Positions 53,156 to 61,700 of a DNA stretch of 64,000 nucleotides are shown here, in pieces. Positions within the stretch are counted from its first letter, which is position 1, and every line of letters starts with the position of its first letter. The stretch is taken from contig NZ_KQ948991.1 in NCBI RefSeq assembly GCF_001514265.1, forward strand, positions 430,684-494,683, given 5' to 3'. A model generated the notes under the pieces. That model was not told where the DNA came from. It did no database searches and saw nothing but the letters and a program-made list of their open reading frames with translations. Made by a program: the position numbers and the translations under genes. This stretch comes from Streptomyces resistomycificus (GTDB taxonomy: Bacteria > Actinomycetota > Actinomycetes > Streptomycetales > Streptomycetaceae).

Positions 53156-54216
53156 TGGCCCGCTTCCACGCGCTCCCCGTGGCCGCGGTCGACCGGCTCA
53201 CCGACGACTCCGTGGCCCTGACCTTCAGCGTGCCGGAGGCACTGCGCGAGGAGTACCGGCACGCCCCCGGCCAGCATCTCGCCCTGCGGCGCACGGTGGA
53301 CGGTACGGAGATCCGGCGCACCTACTCCATCTGCTCGCCCGCACCGGCACCGGACGGCGCGGGCCCGCGCAGCCTGCGCGTCGGGGTGCGGCTGGTCGAC
53401 GGCGGCGCGTTCTCCACGTACGCGCTGAAGGAGATCAACATCGGCGACGAGCTGGAGGTGATGATCCCGGCGGGACGCTTCACCCTCGACCCGGCACCCG
53501 GTCTGTACGCGGCCGTCGTGGGCGGCAGCGGCATCACCCCGGTGCTGTCGATCGTGTCGACGCTGCTGGCGCGTGAGCCGGAGGCCCGGTTCTGCCTGAT
53601 CCGCAGCGACCGCACGTCCGCCTCGACGATGTTCCTGGAGGAGGTCGCCGACCTCAAGGACCGCTATCCGCAGCGGCTGCACCTGGTCACGGTGCTGTCC
53701 CGGGAGGAACAGCAGGCAGGACTGCCGTCCGGGCGGCTCGACCAGGAGCGGCTCGGCGGCCTGCTGCCAGCGATGTTGCCCGTGGGGGACGTGGCGGGAT
53801 GGTTCCTGTGCGGACCGTACGGGCTGGTCCAGGGCGCCGAGCGGGCGCTGCGGGAGCTCGGCGTCTCCCGCGCCCGGATCCACGAGGAGATCTTCCATGT
53901 GGACGCCACCGCCCCCGTGACCACAGCGCCCGCTCCCGCGCACAGCACCGTGACGGCGAGGCTCGACGGCCGCGGCGGGAGCTGGCCGGTCCAGCAGGGC
54001 GAGTCGCTCCTGGAGACCGTGCTGCGCAACCGGCCCGACGCGCCCTACGCCTGCAAGGGAGGGGTGTGCGGGACCTGCCGGGCCTTCCTGGTCGACGGCG
54101 AGGTGCGCATGGACCGCAACTTCGCGCTGGAACCGGAGGAGACGGAGGCGGGCTACGTGCTGGCGTGCCAGTCGCATCCGGTGACGGAGCGGGTGGAACT
54201 GGACTTCGACAGGTAG
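53155..54216 (+). CDS. paaE: PaaE, epoxidase reductase (FNR plus 2Fe-2S)
   Basis: 353 residues. FAD-binding domain (about 5-110; RRTYSICSPAP), NAD-binding domain (about 115-235; AVVGGSGITPVLSIVSTLLA) and a C-terminal plant-type ferredoxin domain with cluster cysteines in ACKGGVCGTCRAFLVDG and YVLACQSHP. It moves electrons from NADPH to PaaA. ATG 53155 overlaps the paaD TGA; GTG 53152 is one codon earlier. Last gene of the operon. Confidence 0.95.
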   Translation: MARFHALPVAAVDRLTDDSVALTFSVPEALREEYRHAPGQHLALRRTVDGTEIRRTYSICSPAPAPDGAGPRSLRVGVRLVDGGAFSTYALKEINIGDELEVMIPAGRFTLDPAPGLYAAVVGGSGITPVLSIVSTLLAREPEARFCLIRSDRTSASTMFLEEVADLKDRYPQRLHLVTVLSREEQQAGLPSGRLDQERLGGLLPAMLPVGDVAGWFLCGPYGLVQGAERALRELGVSRARIHEEIFHVDATAPVTTAPAPAHSTVTARLDGRGGSWPVQQGESLLETVLRNRPDAPYACKGGVCGTCRAFLVDGEVRMDRNFALEPEETEAGYVLACQSHPVTERVELDFDR

Positions 54217-54233
54217 GACCAACCGTCTTCCCT

Positions 54234-54293
54234 GATCGGTCCCTTCCCGATCAGTCCCTTCCCGATCAGTCCCTTCCCAATCAGTCCCCTCCC
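54234..54293. repeat. Four 15-bp tandem repeats after paaE
   Basis: GATCGGTCCCTTCCC, GATCAGTCCCTTCCC (twice) and AATCAGTCCCCTCCC occupy 54234-54293, in the gap after paaE. Not coding; the AT-rich/GC mixture is unusual here. No terminator hairpin is obvious in this gap. Confidence 0.75.
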
Positions 54294-54323
54294 GATCGCC
54301 TCGCTTCTTGCGTTCCCTTCTTC

Positions 54324-54337
54324 TAGAACCTGTTCTA
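54324..54337. promoter_or_regulatory. KstR-like TetR operator before the acyl-CoA dehydrogenase
   Basis: TAGAACCTGTTCTA is a perfect palindrome outside its two central bases and fits TNNAACNNGTTNNA, the KstR motif for sterol catabolism in mycobacteria. It lies 72 bp before the start codon. A related TetR regulator for lipid genes is likely; the identity is not shown, and the gene is not in the window. Confidence 0.6.
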
Positions 54338-54408
54338 TCTTGACGGATCGTCAGATCGGGTTGTCCGCCCGGCCGGTGGGCCGGTGTGCGGGTGGGAGGG
54401 CAGGGACC

Positions 54409-55542
54409 GTGGACTTCACCTTCAGCGAGGAGCAGCAGGCGGCGGCCGAGGCGGCGCGCGGGGTGTTCGCCGGTGTCGCCCCGGACGCGGTGCCCAGTCC
54501 CGCCCTCACCCCGGGCGCCGTCGCGGACGACTTCGACCGCGCGTTGTGGGCCAAGCTCGCCGACGCCGACCTGCTGAGCCTGCTGCTGGACCCGGAGTTC
54601 GGCGGGGCGGGCCTGGACGCCGTCGCCCTGTGCCTGGTGCTTCGGGAGGCGGCGCGGGTGCTGGCGCGGGTTCCGTTGCTGGAGAGCAGCGCCGCGCTCG
54701 CCGCCGTACAGACCTTCGGCGGAGCGGAGTTGAAGGCCGGCCTGGCGGCCCGGGCAGGCCGTGGCGAGGTGGTCCTGACCGTTGCCGCGAACGGGCGCAC
54801 CGGACATGACCCGGCCGAACTCGCGGTGAGCGCGCGGCAGGAGTCGGAGGCCTGGGTGCTGGACGGAGTGCATACGGCGGTGCCCTGGGCACACTCCGCC
54901 GACTTCGTGCTCGTCCCCGCGCACACCACCGCCGACCGGACCCTGCTCGCGCTGGTCCCCCGCGTTCACCCCGGGGTCGGGCTCGCCGAGCAGATCTCCA
55001 CCACCGGCGAACGGCTCGGCGAACTGCGCCTGGACGGCGTACGGATCGCGGACCGGGACGTCATCGACGCCCCCGGGGCGTGGCAGTGGCTGCGGGATCT
55101 GCTGACCACCGGGACGTGCGCGCTGGCGCTCGGCCTGGGGGAGCGGGTGCTGCGGATGACCGGCGAATACACCAGCAAGCGGGAGCAGTTCGGGTTCCCG
55201 GTCGCCACCTTCCAGGCCGTCGCCGTGCAGGCCGCCGACCGCTACATCGACCTGCGGGCCATGGAGGTCACCATGTGGCAGGCCGCGTGGCGGATCGCCG
55301 CGGGCGCACCGGGGCCGCTGCCCGCCTCCGGTGACGTGGCCGTGGCCAAGATCTGGGCCTCGGAGGGCGTACGGAGGGTCGTGCAGACCGCGCAGCACCT
55401 GCACGGCGGGTTCGGCGCCGACGTCGACTATCCCCTGCACCGGTACCACGCCTGGGCCAAACACCTGGAGCTGTCGCTGGGCCCGGCGGCGGCGCACGAG
55501 GAGACCCTGGGCGACCTGCTGGCGGCCCATCCGCTCGCCTGA
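54409..55542 (+). CDS. Atypical acyl-CoA dehydrogenase (no YEGT catalytic motif)
   Basis: 377 residues, FAD-dependent family. Helical N-terminal domain (FTFSEEQQAAAEAARGVFAG, FGGAGLDAVALCLVLREAAR) and the C-terminal helical domain with TSKREQFGFPVATFQAVAVQ and LHGGFGADVDYPLHRYHAWA. The Glu-containing YEGT motif of short-chain enzymes is absent; the same position reads YHAWAKHLE. Such sequences occur in heteromeric (alpha2beta2) sterol/bile-acid dehydrogenases, where one subunit is not catalytic. GTG 54409 (SD GGGAGGGCAGG). Regulated perhaps via 54324. Not part of the paa unit. Confidence 0.87.
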   Translation: MDFTFSEEQQAAAEAARGVFAGVAPDAVPSPALTPGAVADDFDRALWAKLADADLLSLLLDPEFGGAGLDAVALCLVLREAARVLARVPLLESSAALAAVQTFGGAELKAGLAARAGRGEVVLTVAANGRTGHDPAELAVSARQESEAWVLDGVHTAVPWAHSADFVLVPAHTTADRTLLALVPRVHPGVGLAEQISTTGERLGELRLDGVRIADRDVIDAPGAWQWLRDLLTTGTCALALGLGERVLRMTGEYTSKREQFGFPVATFQAVAVQAADRYIDLRAMEVTMWQAAWRIAAGAPGPLPASGDVAVAKIWASEGVRRVVQTAQHLHGGFGADVDYPLHRYHAWAKHLELSLGPAAAHEETLGDLLAAHPLA

Positions 55543-55551
55543 ACTCCCGGA

Positions 55552-55569
55552 CCGGCCGTCGGCGGCCGG
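55552..55569. terminator. Short hairpin between acyl-CoA dehydrogenase and rhodanese genes
   Basis: CCGGCCG (55552-55558) and CGGCCGG (55563-55569) with loop TCGG in the 30-bp convergent gap. Weak. Confidence 0.45.
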
Positions 55570-55572
55570 CCG

Positions 55573-55920
55573 CTAGAGGACGAAGCCCTGCTGCCCCTCG
55601 TCGGTGACGACGGGGCGGCCGGCGGCTGCCCACACCTGCATACCGCCGTCGACGTTCACGGCGTCGATGCCCTGCTGGACCAGGTACATCGCGACCTGCG
55701 CCGACCGACCGCCGGAACGGCAGATCACGTTGACCCGGCCGTCCTGCGGCGCGGCCTCGGTCAGCTCCCCGTACCGGGCGACGAACTCACTGATGGGAAT
55801 GTGCAGCGCCCCCGCGGCGTGACCCGCCTGCCACTCGTCGTCCTCGCGGACGTCCAGCAGGAAGTCGCCGTCCTTGAGGTCCGTGACCTCGACCGTGGGC
55901 ACACCAGCTCCGAAATGCAT
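55573..55920 (-). CDS. Rhodanese-like sulfurtransferase
   Basis: 115 residues, single rhodanese domain. The active-site loop is CRSGGRS (about 67-73), with Cys as persulfide carrier; LLDVREDDEWQAGHAAGALH is the CDC25-like fold start. Cytoplasmic sulfur donor or carrier; target unknown. ATG 55920 (MHFGAGVPTVEV); the frame is open to 56052 but the extension is not family-like. Confidence 0.92.
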   Translation of the reverse strand: MHFGAGVPTVEVTDLKDGDFLLDVREDDEWQAGHAAGALHIPISEFVARYGELTEAAPQDGRVNVICRSGGRSAQVAMYLVQQGIDAVNVDGGMQVWAAAGRPVVTDEGQQGFVL

Positions 55921-56055
55921 ACGTCCGACGCTACCTGACGAGACCCGGGGCGCGGACGACGGCCAGAGCCGACGACCAGAGCAGGCGCCCTGCGGTCGGC
56001 ACCCAGCCCCTGGCACAGGCGCGGGCACCCGGCACAGAGTCCAGGCAGGCACCGG

Positions 56056-56898
56056 CTAGCCGAGCAGTTCCGCCAGTTCCGCCTCGCGCTCCGTGAGCTG
56101 GGCCAGGAGCTGCTCGGCGACCTCGTCCAGGAGATGGTCCGGGTCGTCCGGGGCCATCCGGAGCATCGAACCGATCGCGCTCTCCTCCAGCTCCCGCGCG
56201 ACCAGGGCGAGCATCTCCTTGCGCTGGGCAAGCCATTCGAGGCGGGCGTAGAGCTCCTCGCTGGGAGTCGGTCCCTGCTCCGGGAGCTTCGGCCCGGCGG
56301 CCCACTCCTCGGCCAGCTCCGCGAGCAGCGCCTCGTCGCCACGGGCGTAGGCCGCGTTGACCCGGGTGATGAACTCCTCGCGGCGCTCGCGCTCCGCGTC
56401 CTCCTGGGCGAGGTCGGGATGGGCCTTGCGGGCCAGCTCGCGGTAGAGCTTGCGGGCCTCCTCGCTGGGTCGTACCCGCTGCGGGGGCCGGACCTGCCGA
56501 TCGGTGAGCATCGCCTCGGCCTCCGGGGACAGGCCCTCGCCGTCCATCCAGCCGTGGAAGAGTTCCTCGACACCTGGCATCGGCATGACCCGGGCCCGTG
56601 CCTCGTCCGCCTTGCGCCGATCCTCGGGGTCGCCGGTGCGGGCGGCCCTGGCCTCGGCGATCTGTGCGTCCAGCTCGTCGAGGCGGGTGTACATCGGGCC
56701 GAGTTTCTGGTGATGCAGCCGCGAGAAGTTCTCGACCTCGATGCGGAAGGTCTCGACCGCGATCTCGTACTCGATCAGCGCCTGCTCCGCGGCCCGTACG
56801 GCCCGCTCCAGCCTCTCCTCGGGCCTGGGCACACCACCGTCGGGCGTCGCCCGGTCCTCACCGGCGACACCACCTTGCTCAGCTTCCGGGGTCGTCAC
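56056..56898 (-). CDS. J-domain-like protein with coiled coils
   Basis: 280 residues, soluble. Long coiled-coil segments (about 25-95, RLERAVRAAEQALIEYEIAV and LGPMYTRLDELDAQIAEARA), then a J-domain-like region (about 147-200) with the HPD tripeptide: YRELARKAHPDLA. The C-terminal part is another coiled coil (LLDEVAEQLLAQLTEREAEL). The HPD would stimulate DnaK-type ATPases. Function in this genome unknown. GTG 56898 is the family-like start. Confidence 0.75.
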   Translation of the reverse strand: MTTPEAEQGGVAGEDRATPDGGVPRPEERLERAVRAAEQALIEYEIAVETFRIEVENFSRLHHQKLGPMYTRLDELDAQIAEARAARTGDPEDRRKADEARARVMPMPGVEELFHGWMDGEGLSPEAEAMLTDRQVRPPQRVRPSEEARKLYRELARKAHPDLAQEDAERERREEFITRVNAAYARGDEALLAELAEEWAAGPKLPEQGPTPSEELYARLEWLAQRKEMLALVARELEESAIGSMLRMAPDDPDHLLDEVAEQLLAQLTEREAELAELLG

Positions 56899-57020
56899 CC
56901 GACCAGCCTAGGCCACGGCACCGGCGCACTCGGATCCCGCCGGGAGACCGGAGGGCCGTCGCCGCCCAGGGCCACGCCCGACACGCCTCCCGACGCCCGG
57001 CTACCAGCAGCGTCGGACCC

Positions 57021-57072
57021 GCACAGGGCCGCCGCACAGGGCCGCCGCACAGGGCCGCCGCACAGGGCCGGC
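57021..57072. repeat. Four 13-bp tandem repeats
   Basis: GCACAGGGCCGCC repeated at 57021, 57034, 57047 and (as GCACAGGGCCGGC) 57060, in the gap between the J-like and DUF2252 genes. It is non-coding there. Short-range slippage product; no other role visible. Confidence 0.8.
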
Positions 57073-57101
57073 GCCCGCCGTCACCCACCGTCCCCCCGCC
57101 G

Positions 57102-58589
57102 TCACACCCCCATCTCCGCCGCGATCCTCCCCGACCGCACCGCCGCAACCAGCTCCGCGTGGTCCGCCTCGGTGCGGTCGGCGTAGGCGACGGCGAACGC
57201 GGTGATCGCCTCGTCCAGTTCCTCGTTCTTGCCGCAGTAGCCGGCGATCAGTCGCGGGTCGGCACTGTGGGCGTGGGCGCGGGCCAGCAGGGCGCCGGTC
57301 ATCCGGCCGTAGTCGTCCAGCTCGTCGGCGGCGAGGGCGGCGGGGTCGACGCTGCCCTTGCGGTTACGGAACTGCCGTACCTGGAAAGGCAGTCCGTCGA
57401 CCGAGGTCCAGCCGAGCAGGATGTCGCTGACCACCTGCATGCGCTTCTGTCCCATGACCACCCGCCGGCCCTCGTGGTCCGTCTCCGGCTCATCGAACCC
57501 GGCGCTCACCAGATGCGGCACCAGCGCCGAGGGGCGGGCCTCCTTGACCTGGAGGACGAGCGGTTCGCCGCGGTGGTCGAGCAGCAGGACGACGTACGAA
57601 CGAGTGCCGACGCTGCCGGTGCCGACGACGCGGAAGGCGACGTCGTGCACCGCGTGGCGGGCCAGCAGCGGGAGGCGGTCCTCGGAGAGCGAGGTCACGT
57701 ACTCCTCCAGGGACGCGGCCACCATCGCGGCCTCCACGTCGGGGACGCGGCGCAGCACCGGCGGGGCGTCGACGAACCCGCGACCGCCGTCCTCGGTCGG
57801 CGCCGTGGCCTTCGCGGCGAAGCGCCCGCTGGTGTTGGCCCGCGCCTTCTCGGAGACCCGCTCCAGCGTGCCGAGCAGGTCGTGGGCGTCCGTGTGGGAG
57901 ACGAGTTCCTCGTCCGCGATGGCGTTCCACGCGTCCAGCACCGGCAGCCTGGCCAGCAGCCGCATGGTGCGGCGGTAGGCACCCGCCGCGTCGTTCGCGG
58001 CCTTGCGGCAGGTGTCCTCGTCGGCGCCCGCCTCACGGGCGGCGAGCACGAGGGAGGCGGCGAGCCGCTTGAGATCCCACTCCCAGGGGCCGTGCACCGT
58101 CTCGTCGAAGTCGTTCAGATCGATGACCAGGCCGCCCCGCGCGTCGCCGTACAGGCCGAAATTGGCGGCGTGGGCGTCACCGCAGATCTGGGCGCGGATC
58201 CTCGTCATGGGCGTGCGTGCCAGGTCGTACGCCATGAGGCCGGCCGAACCACGCAGGAAGGCGAAGGGGGTGGCCGCCATCCTGCCGATCCGTATCGGCG
58301 TGAGCTCGGGGATACGGCCTCGGCTCGACTCCTCGACCGCGCTCACCGCGTCGGGCCGGTCACCGTCCAGGTCGAGGGTGGCGTGCGCGCTGCGCGGGAC
58401 GCTCTGCCGCAGCGCCTTGCCCTCCTCCTTGGGCGTGCCCGGGGCAGGCCACTCGGCGAACCCGGGGACCCGGGGGAGCCGGTGGGCACCCCCGGTACTC
58501 GTCGTCTGCTGACCCTGGACCGCGCCTCCGGCCACCGTCTCCGCACCGACCTCGGTCACGTCGACCGCCTCCCCCGCACTGGCACTCAC
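57102..58589 (-). CDS. DUF2252-family (kinase-fold) protein
   Basis: 495 residues. DUF2252 has a protein-kinase/APH-like fold of unknown substrate. Visible landmarks: CGDAHAANFGLYGD (about 138-151, like an HGDxxxxN loop), VIDLNDFDETVHGPWEWDLK (metal-binding loop) and the C-terminal MGQKRMQVVSDILLGW. The first 60 residues are a flexible Gly/Thr extension. GTG 58589. Single gene, with a long repeat-rich gap upstream. Confidence 0.85.
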   Translation of the reverse strand: MSASAGEAVDVTEVGAETVAGGAVQGQQTTSTGGAHRLPRVPGFAEWPAPGTPKEEGKALRQSVPRSAHATLDLDGDRPDAVSAVEESSRGRIPELTPIRIGRMAATPFAFLRGSAGLMAYDLARTPMTRIRAQICGDAHAANFGLYGDARGGLVIDLNDFDETVHGPWEWDLKRLAASLVLAAREAGADEDTCRKAANDAAGAYRRTMRLLARLPVLDAWNAIADEELVSHTDAHDLLGTLERVSEKARANTSGRFAAKATAPTEDGGRGFVDAPPVLRRVPDVEAAMVAASLEEYVTSLSEDRLPLLARHAVHDVAFRVVGTGSVGTRSYVVLLLDHRGEPLVLQVKEARPSALVPHLVSAGFDEPETDHEGRRVVMGQKRMQVVSDILLGWTSVDGLPFQVRQFRNRKGSVDPAALAADELDDYGRMTGALLARAHAHSADPRLIAGYCGKNEELDEAITAFAVAYADRTEADHAELVAAVRSGRIAAEMGV

Positions 58590-59088
58590 GCACGAACATC
58601 AACTCATGCCGACGGTACAGCGAGTGGCCGAAACGCGTCAGGTCCTGTGGACGACTCCCCGGCTGTGGAAAACACGGCCACCCGCACGCTCCGCCGCCCC
58701 TGCAACAGCCGAATGCAACCGCCGAAGCCACCGCCTCGTCGCCCGGTCGGGAGACCACCGACTGCGAGCGAACGCAGCCACCGGCCTCAGCAGCCCGCCG
58801 ACCGCTCCCCCTCCGGCCGATGCCCCTTCGCCCCGCCGCTCCCCCTCCAGCCGATGCCCCTTCGCCCCGCCGCTCCCCTCCGGCCAATGCCCCTTCGCCC
58901 ACTAGCCGAGCGCCTCGCCGCGTACAGCCCGCCGACCGGGTGAAGCCGACCGAGCGCCGACCGAGCGCCCACCGCCCGCCCCCACCCGGACAGCAACCGG
59001 ACAGCAACCGGACGAGGCCCCTGACCACCCCCCACCCCGCCTCCCGCCCATATGCAAGTCTTCGCCAGAGCAACACGAGGAGCAGGCG
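58590..59088. other. 499-bp gap with repeats and DnaA-box-like sequences
   Basis: No gene. TGTGGACGA (58644-58652) and TGTGGAAAA (58662-58670) read TCGTCCACA and TTTTCCACA on the minus strand and are 18 bp apart, DnaA-box-like. A C-rich 34-bp tandem repeat occupies 58802-58900. The downstream third is Pro/Arg-codon-like, but no start or family-like product is seen. Confidence 0.5.
58802..58900. repeat. Three tandem 34-bp repeats
   Basis: Units start at 58802, 58836 and 58870 with CCGCTCCCC and share CCGATGCCCCTTCGCCC; the last unit is one base shorter and has an A for G change. Extremely pyrimidine-biased on the plus strand. Function unknown; not CRISPR because the units are contiguous without spacers. 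Confidence 0.8.
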
Positions 59089-59751
59089 ATGACTGAGAGC
59101 GCGAAGGCGGCGCCGCGGCGGCGGCACGCGCAGGCGAACCGGCGGCGCATCCTGGACGCCGCCCGCGAGACGCTGAGCCAGGATCCGGAAACGACCATCG
59201 ACGACATCGCCCGTTCGGCAGGAATCGCCCGCCGCACGCTCTACGGCCATTTCGCCAGCCGGGAGGTCCTCCTCAACGCCCTGGCGGACGACGCCGTGGA
59301 GACGCTACGCCAGGCGTTCGTCGCGGAGCAGAACCCCGTCGAGTCCTCCGACCTGGCCCTGGCCCGCTACATCACTGCCGTCTGGGGCATCGGCGACCGC
59401 TTCCGCATGTTGATCACCCTCGGCCGCCGCAACCTGGACGGCGACATCCGCGGCGCGCTGACCCCCGTACGGGATCTGGCCGGGGAACTGCTCGCGCGGG
59501 GGCAGCGGGACGGAGTGTTCGCCGACCATCTCCCAGCGCCGGTCCTGGCCCACGTAGTGGAGTCGGTCGTCGTGTCGATGCTGGAGTCGGTGAACGACGA
59601 GACATGGGAAGGCTCCGCCTCCGCCGCCGTGACCGCGGTCCTGCTGGCCGTCGGAAGGACCCGCACGGAGGCGGAAGCCACCCTTCGACACCTGCGTACC
59701 GTACCGGCACCTGAGGTCGAACCCATCCCTAACACAGCTGATCAATCCTGA
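59089..59751 (+). CDS. TetR/AcrR-family regulator
   Basis: 220 residues. N-terminal basic arm (AAPRRRHAQANRRR) then TetR helix-turn-helix (about 19-64; ILDAARETLSQDPETTIDDI, ARSAGIARRTLYGHFASREV). The C-terminal domain is helical with no recognised ligand. ATG 59089 (SD GAGGAGCAGGCG). No obvious partner gene; the next gene is small and frameshifted, so the target may be elsewhere. Confidence 0.9.
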   Translation: MTESAKAAPRRRHAQANRRRILDAARETLSQDPETTIDDIARSAGIARRTLYGHFASREVLLNALADDAVETLRQAFVAEQNPVESSDLALARYITAVWGIGDRFRMLITLGRRNLDGDIRGALTPVRDLAGELLARGQRDGVFADHLPAPVLAHVVESVVVSMLESVNDETWEGSASAAVTAVLLAVGRTRTEAEATLRHLRTVPAPEVEPIPNTADQS

Positions 59752-59802
59752 TGATCAGCTCAATACTGCGCATCCATGTAACGCCTGTCCCACGCTGAGC
59801 CC

Positions 59803-60094
59803 GTGCCCGCGCAGAAGTCCACCGACAGCAAAGAACGCGACAGCAAGACCGCCCCCCTTCGACGCGGCCGTCACGGACGCGCTGGAGGAGTACGGGGAGC
59901 TGATCGACCACATCGTGGAGGCCGTCGACAATCCGGCCGAGGTGTTCGACGCCGAGGTGTTCGAAGCCGTACACCCGGAGGTGGCCGGCCCGCGGGCCGG
60001 CGAGCAGATGGCCGCCCTGGTGCTGCGCATGCCCGGCCTGACCCCCCAGGAGGCCGACGAGGTGGCCCGCCGGCCACTTCCGCCCGCTCCGTGA
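59803..60094 (+). pseudogene. Small gene with frameshift in a C6 run
   Basis: GTG 59803 opens MPAQKSTDSKERDSKTAP. After the GCCCCCC run (59851-59857) this frame turns into Arg/Gly-rich nonsense. Frame +2 from 59858 to 60094 reads FDAAVTDALEEYGELIDHIV...EEADEV-like, ending DEVARRPLPPAP, an acidic, plausible protein of about 97 residues if one C were missing. The second frame has no start of its own upstream. Slippage in the C6 run is likely. The family is unknown. Either a true pseudogene or a sequence error. Confidence 0.6.
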
Positions 60095-60224
60095 CCGGGA
60101 CGAGCGACGCGGAACGACGGCAGGGCCCCGACCGTGAGATACCTCACCGCCGGGGCCCTGCCTCTGTCCCACGAGAAACGGGCCCTCACCGTGACTTTCG
60201 TCACTGGTGAAGACCCGTTCGCTG

Positions 60225-60308
60225 TGCGCGAGGGGGGAGTTGAACCCCCACGCCCTTTCGGGCACTGGAACCTGAATCCAGCGCGTCTGCCTATTCCGCC
60301 ACCCGCGC
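60225..60308 (-). tRNA. tRNA-Leu (anticodon CAG)
   Basis: An 84-nt class II tRNA on the minus strand. Acceptor stem GCGCGGG pairs with CTCGCGC plus a discriminator A; no CCA is encoded. D-arm GGCGGAATAGGCAGACGC, anticodon stem CTGGA/TCCAG with loop TTCAGGT (anticodon CAG), long variable arm GTGCCCGAAAGGGCGT and T-arm GGGGGTTCAACTCCCCC complete it. Reads CUG, the most common Leu codon here. tRNA-Leu has the long variable arm, as expected. Confidence 0.97.
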
Positions 60309-60799
60309 ATTGGGTGTGTCCTCGGGCCCTTCCCCCTTGGGGTCCGGCGCCTTCCGACACGCAGAACATTAGCACGCTGGAAGGGGTGGGTTCACATCCC
60401 TTATGGCCGGGCAGCCGCCCACCAGCACGGTCGTCGTCCCCTCCCCTGTCACCCGTCCTCGTGCCCTTCGACTACGTATCAACGTCGACCGGTTCACGTA
60501 TCAACCTCGTACCGGTAGCGGCCGTCTCCCCAGGAGCCGGTCCGGGTCCACAGTCCGGTGCGGGACACTGGTCTACGGCCGCCTCTACGATCCTGGACAG
60601 GACTACGTCCGAGAAGAGTTCGAAGGGGAGCTCCGGAGGGAACTTCGGAGGCGTCGACACCCGTCGACCGGTCCGACAGGGGGAACCAGCCGATTTACCG
60701 GCGCGTGGATACGATCAGTAAGCAGTACCAGCAGTACCCGGCACGGCAGTGCCCGCTCAGCGGGACACAGGACGGCAGCAGCTACGGAGGAGGTGCCCC
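60309..60799. promoter_or_regulatory. Gap between tRNA-Leu and fhaA, probably the fha operon promoter region
   Basis: 491 bases without a recognised gene. The fhaA start has a strong GGAGGAGG SD at its end. No sigma-factor hexamers or operator repeats could be assigned with confidence. The region upstream should hold the promoter of the fhaA-fhaB-pstP-ftsW/rodA operon. An open frame exists across it, but is the shadow of fhaA coding bias and not protein-like. Confidence 0.4.
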
Positions 60800-61690
60800 A
60801 TGGGAGTCCTGAAGAAGTTCGAGCAGCGCCTCGAAGGTCTGGTCAACGGCACCTTCGCCAAGGTGTTCAAGTCCGAGGTGCAGCCCGTGGAGATCGCGGG
60901 AGCGCTCCAGCGCGAGTGCGACAACAACGCGACCATCTGGAACCGCGACCGTACGGTCGTCCCCAACGACTTCATCGTGGAGCTGAGCACGCCGGACTTC
61001 GAGCGGCTCAGCCCCTACTCCGGTCAGCTCGGCGACGAGCTCGCCGGCATGGTGCGCGACTACGCCAAGCAGCAGCGCTACAGCTTCATGGGCTCCATCA
61101 AGGTCCACCTGGAGAAGGCGGACGACCTCGACACCGGCCTGTACCGGGTCCGCAGCCGTACGCTCGCCTCCTCCACCAACCAGCAGGCCTCCGGGCCGGC
61201 GGCCCCGTCCGCTCCGGCCGGACGACCCTCCGCCGGCGCCCCCGGGGCCCCCGGCGGCTACGGCTACCCGCCGGCCGCCGCGCCCGCCGGTGCCCCGCCC
61301 ATGCCGGCGGCACCGCCGCCCGGCGGCCGCGGCGGAGGGTACGGCTACCCGCAGCCCGCAGGCGGCGCAGGGCGGTCCCCGGCCGCCCCGGCACCCGCGG
61401 CCGGCGGTCGAATGCGCCACTGGATCGAGATCAACGGCACCCGCCATCAGATCTCCCGCGCGACGCTGGTGCTGGGTCGCAGCACCGAGGCCGACGTGCG
61501 GATCGACGACCCCGGCGTCTCCCGCCGGCACTGCGAGATCCGGACCGGAACGCCCTCGACGATCCAGGATCTCGGCTCCACCAACGGCATCGTGGTGGAC
61601 GGGCAGCACACCACCCGCGCTACGCTCCGCGACGGCTCGCGGATCGTCGTGGGCAGCAGCACCATCATTTACCGGCAAGCCGAAGGGTGA
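60800..61690 (+). CDS. fhaA: FhaA, DUF3662 plus FHA-domain phosphothreonine-binding protein
   Basis: 296 residues. N-terminal FhaA/DUF3662 domain (about 1-120; VLKKFEQRLEGLVNGTFAKV, VPNDFIVELSTPDFERLSPY), Pro/Ala/Gly/Tyr linker (about 130-205) and a C-terminal FHA domain (about 210-290; LVLGRSTEADVRIDDPGVSR, IQDLGSTNGIVVDG) keeping the phosphothreonine-binding Arg/Ser residues. FhaA links Ser/Thr kinase signalling to cell-wall synthesis in actinobacteria. ATG 60800 has a strong SD. First gene of the cluster with fhaB, pstP and ftsW/rodA. Confidence 0.95.
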   Translation: MGVLKKFEQRLEGLVNGTFAKVFKSEVQPVEIAGALQRECDNNATIWNRDRTVVPNDFIVELSTPDFERLSPYSGQLGDELAGMVRDYAKQQRYSFMGSIKVHLEKADDLDTGLYRVRSRTLASSTNQQASGPAAPSAPAGRPSAGAPGAPGGYGYPPAAAPAGAPPMPAAPPPGGRGGGYGYPQPAGGAGRSPAAPAPAAGGRMRHWIEINGTRHQISRATLVLGRSTEADVRIDDPGVSRRHCEIRTGTPSTIQDLGSTNGIVVDGQHTTRATLRDGSRIVVGSSTIIYRQAEG

Positions 61691-61700
61691 AGCGGGGGCA

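Noticed and set aside
52459..55530. 1,023-codon minus-strand open frame opposite paaC to the acyl-CoA dehydrogenase
   Set aside because: Opposite the confirmed paaCDE genes; no protein family visible.
58802..58900. Possible CRISPR array
   Set aside because: Units are contiguous with no spacers and no Cas genes are near.
56598..58943. 781-codon plus-strand open frame opposite the J-like and DUF2252 genes
   Set aside because: Low-complexity product; its repeats merely reflect tandem DNA repeats.
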